A DNA stretch of 64,000 bases, from positions 6,438,925 to 6,502,924 of the forward strand of contig OZ038322.1 of NCBI GenBank assembly GCA_964035795.1, given 5' to 3'. The notes under the pieces were generated by a model. That model saw nothing but the letters and a program-made list of their open reading frames with translations. It did not search any database and was not told the DNA's origin. Both the position numbers and the translations under genes were made by a program. Shown in pieces: positions 58,771-64,000 of the stretch. The stretch's first letter is position 1; every line of letters starts with the position of its first letter. This stretch comes from Pterobdella sp. o SKG-2022. Lineage: Eukaryota; Annelida; Clitellata; Hirudinida; Piscicolidae.

Positions 58771-61290
58771 AGATTATGTTGTATATAGTTTTTTTGGAGT
58801 TTTTGAAACCATTGCTTCTTTTCTTTGGTTTTGGGTATTTTTATGAACAAGTTGATTCAGCTTGTTTATTATTTTAATAAGGGTTTTGATCTTCGAATAT
58901 TTTAAAATCTTGAATGAGTTGAGTAAATATTTTTGAATTTCTTGGATACTGATTTTTATATGTTGTGCTACCAAGCATTTTAGCACTGAATTTTGAATGG
59001 AGATAAGCCTTCGAATATAACGTTTTAGGTTTTAATTTATAAGAAATTTTTTCATTGAAATCTCTGAAGAGACGTAGAGCCGGTGTGCCTAGGTTCTATT
59101 TGTCCTTAGTTGTCCTTCAGTTTGTATCAGTGTGTGTGTTTGCATTTGCATAATAGTTACTAATTTTTATTTATTCAGAAATTTTTTTATAACTTTTTGA
59201 TGAAGTTAGTAATTCAGAATAAAGTTTCAATTGTTAATAAGATTACATATTAAAGAAAAGTATATACTAATTTCCAAAGATTCTGTTGAACGCTTCATTG
59301 GTTTATTTTTATGGATTTGGCGTAAAAACCGTATATTTTTTCATTTTCAAATTTCCCTTCATTATAACTTACCATCGGTACTTTCTTTGTACATTTTCAT
59401 CTTCGGACCAGTACAAAATGACCAGTTTTAGCCATTTAAATCTAGTTTCAAACTCTTTTTATCCTTATATCCATATCATTTTTCATAAAAAATTTTCATA
59501 TAGGAAATCTATTATTAAGGATCTTTAATGATTGCATAAGCAAATTTTTTGTTTTTCATATATTTTTATGATCTACCGATAGTAAGGGCAGTCAGATATA
59601 TTTTTCAGAGTTGATTGGTGTTGTGAGTGTTGAGTCGTTCAATAATTAAAATTTAAATACATCATTTTAATACAGTTTATTTAAAAAGCATGTAACTCAA
59701 ATATTTTAAAGTAAGTTTTTCAACGAAATGTTCAATAATTTCTTTTATTGATAAAATATTGTTGTTTTGAGCGGGTTTCAAGCCCATTCAAGGGTTTTGT
59801 AGTTTGAAGCAACATGTCTCTTTACTATATCCTCTTACAAATATAAAATTTTTATATGCATATATTTTGATGCATTTTATAGATATCATATGCTATAACA
59901 ACAATGATCAATTTTTCATCCTGTACCCAGCGGTTGTAAGGTACTTTTAACTGTTCTATCTATAATGGTTTCCTAGTCATTTTTAAACTTTTGACTAAGT
60001 TTAACTAATTTTATATTTCTATCTGAATACGTTTGAAATTTACGCTCAGTTTTAACCATTTGCAAATACGCTTCTTTTTGATAAAATTTATCTGTATATT
60101 TGCTCTTAAACTTTTTCAAGTCATTCATTAACTATTAGTTTAGTTTTATTCTACTCAAAAATCTGTTCAGAAACGTACTCTTGCATTTTCATGTTACATT
60201 CTTTTTTCATTATAGTATTTATTAACATAATTTTCAAATGAAACTTCTATAATAAGCATTTCCACTACTGACCAATAATACTTTGCTCTGTATTTTGTTG
60301 TATTTTTCAATTCAGTTTTTACATCATTTGAGTTCAAACATTTCTTTTTATCCAGGTTGATTTTCATACTATATTGAAGATACTTGTTTCAAAATATTAG
60401 AAGCCCTTTGGTATTTTTTTTGATATTCAAAGTATTGAGAATTTTTCAAACGTTAAACTGTATACTTGTATTTTGCACAGACTCAATTTATAATTTCAAA
60501 TTAAATAAATTTTTGCCTAAGCTCAACATTGATGCCAAATAAACTTTATACATTCTGTCTTTTGGAAATTGAACTTCAACAATTATTTTTTCAACTGGCA
60601 AACTTCTACAGATATTTTTTTTATAAGAAGTATTACTAGATAAAAGAATTAGCAAACATGAATTGACAGAGTTATTTGAAGCATATGTACAAAAATCAGC
60701 TATAAATTAACAGGGTATATGGAAATATGTGAACGGGTTATATAAACAAAGACAAGACTTGGCTAAATGGAAAGAATGGAAAGGTTATATAAACAAAAGT
60801 TGACAAGCTCCACTATCCAATATTGACGAACAAAAATTGATGAGATAAAATAAAAAGATAAACTGAACAAAAGAGCAAAAATCAATGAAAAAGATACAAA
60901 ATGGGGGTTTAGTCAGAGAAAACATAAAGATGATAGCGTTATAAAAACAAGAATGAGGATAATATATGAGATGAGATTTGCGTTATTATATAATTATGTA
61001 TTAATTTATAACAGAAAAATATAAATAGAGTTATAAAAATAAATAAAAAAACTATTAGACTGAATCCATAGACAAGCACTCGAAGTTTATTTAAAGATTA
61101 GCGAAACATACGATGGAGGCATTATGAAATCTATAAAAGACTTTTAACGACAAGAGGCGAGACAAACGTAGTTGTTTTGGTTTTTACATAGATTGATTGA
61201 AGGTATAGACAAGCATTGACAAAAACAATATTGGGATGATGCTCAGATGAACAGCAGAGTTGGCATTGAATACAATAAAAAACTAGTATA
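58771..61290. other. Intergenic region downstream of KCNH
   Basis: AT-rich, with only short unrecognised frames. AATAAA near 59218 could end the channel transcript. Around 60710-60790 a GGTTATATAAACAAA phrase occurs twice. Nothing else is supported. Confidence 0.45.
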
Positions 61291-61390
61291 ACTTGTCTAC
61301 ATCGAGTAGCGCCCTGTGAAACCAATCGATTGCGAAACCTAAACCCTAGTAAGGGGCTACCAAATGGTCGACCTACTTATCTACTTAAAA
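61290..61390 (+). repeat. GTAGCGCCCTGTGAAACC repeat with ACTTA tail
   Basis: CGAGTAGCGCCCTGTGAAAC, CAATCGATTGCGAAACCTAA, ACCCTAGTAAGGGGCTACC and AATGGTCGACC, ending CTACTTATCTACTTA. This is the fullest copy and shows that the family carries a short CTTA-type tail. Confidence 0.8.
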
Positions 61391-62415
61391 CAACCCAATA
61401 AAACTCAATCCCATATTCTGTGAACAAAGTCACTAGAAGCAATGGTGTTTTCAATGAACTGGTCAAGTTGATGGAAGAGGGATAGGGAAATTCTAATGGC
61501 CACTGAACATCAGTCATCATAACAACCTGGTAATAATTAAGTTATACAAACAAAAAACAACCTTTTTATTTATTTACCCTATTCTTAAACTATAATTTTT
61601 TCTGAGACAATCATATTCAGTTTTCTTGTTCTGATTTGATCTTGCGCTTTTCACCGCATTATTAAACCCTATCTTCGAGCAACTTCCAACATAACAGAAT
61701 CATTGTCACAACATTATTTCTTATTACACTATAATAGATGTTGTTAAAACCATTTTATTTGACAGATATATATAAATACAATTTTTATATCTAAATAAAA
61801 CTTTTCGTTTGCTTTAAAAAAAATAAAATTTATTCATTGTTTTCGATTAAAGCCCTGTGGAATCACTTACATTAAATTATTTTTTATGAAGTCTATTAAT
61901 GATTTTAACAAAAACTGAATTTTTCATTTTCAACATGTAAAAATGAAAATGAAGAATATTTTAAGATGAAAAACAAAGCCTGCATGAAATAGAAGGATTT
62001 AAAAGTTCACTGCTAATGTTTATAAACAAATAAATCTCTATCAATTACCGCAGATTTCAGATATACTTAGTTTAATAGGATCAATTTAATTTCAACATAA
62101 AAACATATATATTACAAATTAAACTAGCTTTTAGAAATCTGAACATTATCACTCCATCTATGAGCATTGTAAGTTGACTCCACTATCGAAAGGTTAGCAC
62201 TTTATGGTTCTTTTTTTGATTTCCATACATTTAAAAAAATATGAATCTCAATTCTTCTAAAACTTTTGTTGCCACAAACTTTCATATATAAAAGCAAAAT
62301 TATCTATTTTTAAAACTCGTATCCATAACTTGAAGACCTGCTCATTAATCGTATTATAGAACATTTAAACAACTAATAACCAAAAGCTTTTCATCAGAGT
62401 AAAAAGAAAGAACAG
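61391..62415. other. Region upstream of CBS
   Basis: About 1 kb, AT-rich, with no coding similarity seen. It is the likely 5' flank of the CBS gene. Confidence 0.4.
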
Positions 62416-63994
62416 ATGAATCGTAAAGAGTGGGTTGTGCCTAACAATCCCGGCATTTGTCAGTACCATCCCCATAAGCTCGACAACGACCCCCACAATC
62501 ATGGCAAATGGTGCTTTTATCAGATGTTTTAAATTATCAAGGCCATTATTGTAGTTATTATGATTGTTCACGAAGTTTGAAACATTATAAAGTCATTTTA
62601 GTTTAATATTTTATTGATTTTTACATTTTATAAAAACTGTTAAAAGAAAAAACGATGCATAGAGTGCAATAGTTATTTGATACAAGTATATAATGAAAAA
62701 CTCTCCTACTGGCTGAAGTTTCGGTTGCGGCAAATATACGTTTTGCGTGGTGATTCACCGTACCAATTTCAAAAAATGCTGCTTAGTAGTTTAAAACATT
62801 GAAAATTCACCTTAAAACTGAGTTTGAACACTAGGTTATTGTGGAATTGTCACACAAGCTGCTGAGTATAATTACCACGCATTGTATATTAATTTTCGAA
62901 CTTCAAAAAATGAATTTAAATTCATCAAAAAGATATTTTGAAAATATTGCTATTTAAATAAAAAATTCATTTAACTAAAATACTGTTCCTAAAACTGTAT
63001 GAAATATTCGAAAGGAAGAAGCTCTCAAACAAATTGGCGATTCTGCCCAATATTCTTCATTCCATCCACAACACACCTCTCATACGAATCAACAACATAA
63101 CAAAGAATGAAAACCTCGAGTGTGAAATACGTGAGTTTTGATGAGTTTGATAAACACTGAGTATTTATGAAAACTACTATCACTAAGCTTTTCGTAAGAA
63201 AATCTTTCATTGTCAAGTGATCACTTGCTTTTCTTACGAAAATCTTTTTGAATTTTGTTTCCAATAAATTTTTTTTCTACATACTTTTGTATACTTAGTT
63301 TCTTTTCAGTAGTATTTCATTTTTCATTTTAAATTTTTTTTATCAATATTTCATGAAAATATGAGAGTACTTGATAGGTCCAAACAAAGATCATACATTC
63401 CTTCAACAAGATTTAAAGCTCTTCGATGTCTTTGAACCTTCGGATCTATCTATTAAACACAATAGTTTCGCGTTTTATTTTCATAATTCATTCCATTTGT
63501 TATTAATACATTGATAATTAAACAATGTTTAATAACCCTTCTCAGTAGCAAAGTGTGAGTTCTTCAGTGCAGGGGGTAGTGTGAAGGATCGGATAGGCTG
63601 TCGTATGCTGGAGGATGCTGAAGAATCAGGTATTCTAAAGAAGGGGTGTACCCTAATTGAGCCTACTTCAGGAAACACAGGTCTATAATTTCATGTCATT
63701 GCTATCTTTAGTCTTAAACTACTAGTATTATGGACGTTTTTGATAATTTTTTAGAATTCAATGTAACACTGCGCTGTAGGTGAAATTGACAAACATAAGA
63801 AAATTTAGAAATAAAATTCTTTTTTAACGTTATTTTCCTAGTTTTTTTCCCTTTTATCACTTCAAACGGTAATATATAATTTTAAATTAAATTTCAGTTG
63901 TTTATAAAACTCAGGCATCGGGCTGGCATTGGCGTGTTGTGTGAAAGGGTACAAATGCGTTATAGTGATCCCAGAGAAGATGAGCAAGGAAAAG
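62416..63994 (+). CDS. CBS: Cystathionine beta-synthase, N-terminal part (gene continues beyond window)
   Basis: A pyridoxal-phosphate enzyme joining homocysteine and serine in transsulfuration. Exons seen: 62416-62510, 63546-63680 and 63915-63994, cut by the window end. The first encodes [18 protein letters not shown] and DPHNH: a Cys followed by His residues 12 and 14 positions later, matching the heme-ligand Cys/His pair of animal CBS. The second has [15 protein letters not shown], whose Lys is the Schiff-base lysine, and [10 protein letters not shown], the phosphate-binding loop. The third has [15 protein letters not shown] and VIPEKMS. Heme ligands favour CBS over a plain cysteine synthase. 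The exon with the conserved ILxxIGDTPMVR block should lie between 62511 and 63545 but I could not find it, and phases (2 to 1) confirm that something is missing. Confidence 0.88.
63184..63242. repeat. Nested hairpin containing CGAAAAGCTTAG
   Basis: Arms 63189-63202 (TTTTCGTAAGAAAA) and 63229-63242 are exact reverse complements. Between them lies the palindrome CAAGTGATCACTTG (63214-63227). On the minus strand the left arm continues as CGAAAAGCTTAGTG, like the hammerhead-like family. It is in the putative CBS intron. Confidence 0.75.
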
Positions 63995-64000
63995 GTTTGC

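Noticed and set aside
62750..62790. GDSPYQF reading as the missing CBS motif
   Set aside because: Only GDSP matches; the residues before and after are unlike CBS and the segment follows repeat-like sequence.

Overview
The window is nuclear DNA of a multicellular animal. It is strongly AT-rich, its genes are split by many short GT-AG introns (mostly 50-600 bases), and it holds several non-LTR retrotransposon copies, tRNA-derived SINEs and microsatellites. A ParaHox gene of the Xlox/Pdx type points to a eumetazoan, most likely an invertebrate bilaterian. A recurrent motif around TTTCCATGCTAGCATGG recalls repeats I associate with mollusc genomes, but I cannot name the species.

Layout. 413-926 (+): last exon of Xlox/Pdx with a complete homeodomain. 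2205-8671 (+): a 13-exon adaptor-complex mu subunit, best match AP-4 mu, with a LINE on the opposite strand in its fifth intron. 8853-21678 (+): 42-exon WDR19/IFT144, starting 181 bases after the mu stop. 22003-25201 (-): a gene ending in a tensin-type SH2 domain; its first exon was not found. 26180-36608 (-): 18-exon EIF3D, carrying one LINE in intron 12 and a decayed reverse transcriptase in intron 1. 37341-58770 (+): an ERG-type (KCNH2/6/7) voltage-gated potassium channel of about 27 exons, divergent from EIF3D across 732 bases. An L2-like LINE fills its intron 1, a CR1-like LINE fragment and a 740-base (CTTA)n array fill one intron, and several short repeats lie in others. 62416-63994 (+): the first part of cystathionine beta-synthase, with the heme-ligand exon and two catalytic-core exons; the gene runs off the window.

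The reading frames of the AP4M1, WDR19 and EIF3D models close exactly across every proposed splice junction (484, 1420 and 571 codons including stop). These models therefore rest on both homology and phase. The ERG model closes everywhere except one linker junction. The genes are unrelated housekeeping, ciliary, signalling and excitability functions; nothing suggests a metabolic cluster.

The most unusual material is in the repeats. A minus-strand motif at 44769-44798 has a hammerhead-ribozyme-type core next to a self-complementary AAGCTT. Related CGAAAAGCTT-containing sequences are scattered over the window, some as inverted pairs. There is also a tRNA-Ile-like SINE, a short repeat family whose tail seems to have grown into the (CTTA)n array, and two splice sites that lie inside or against microsatellites.
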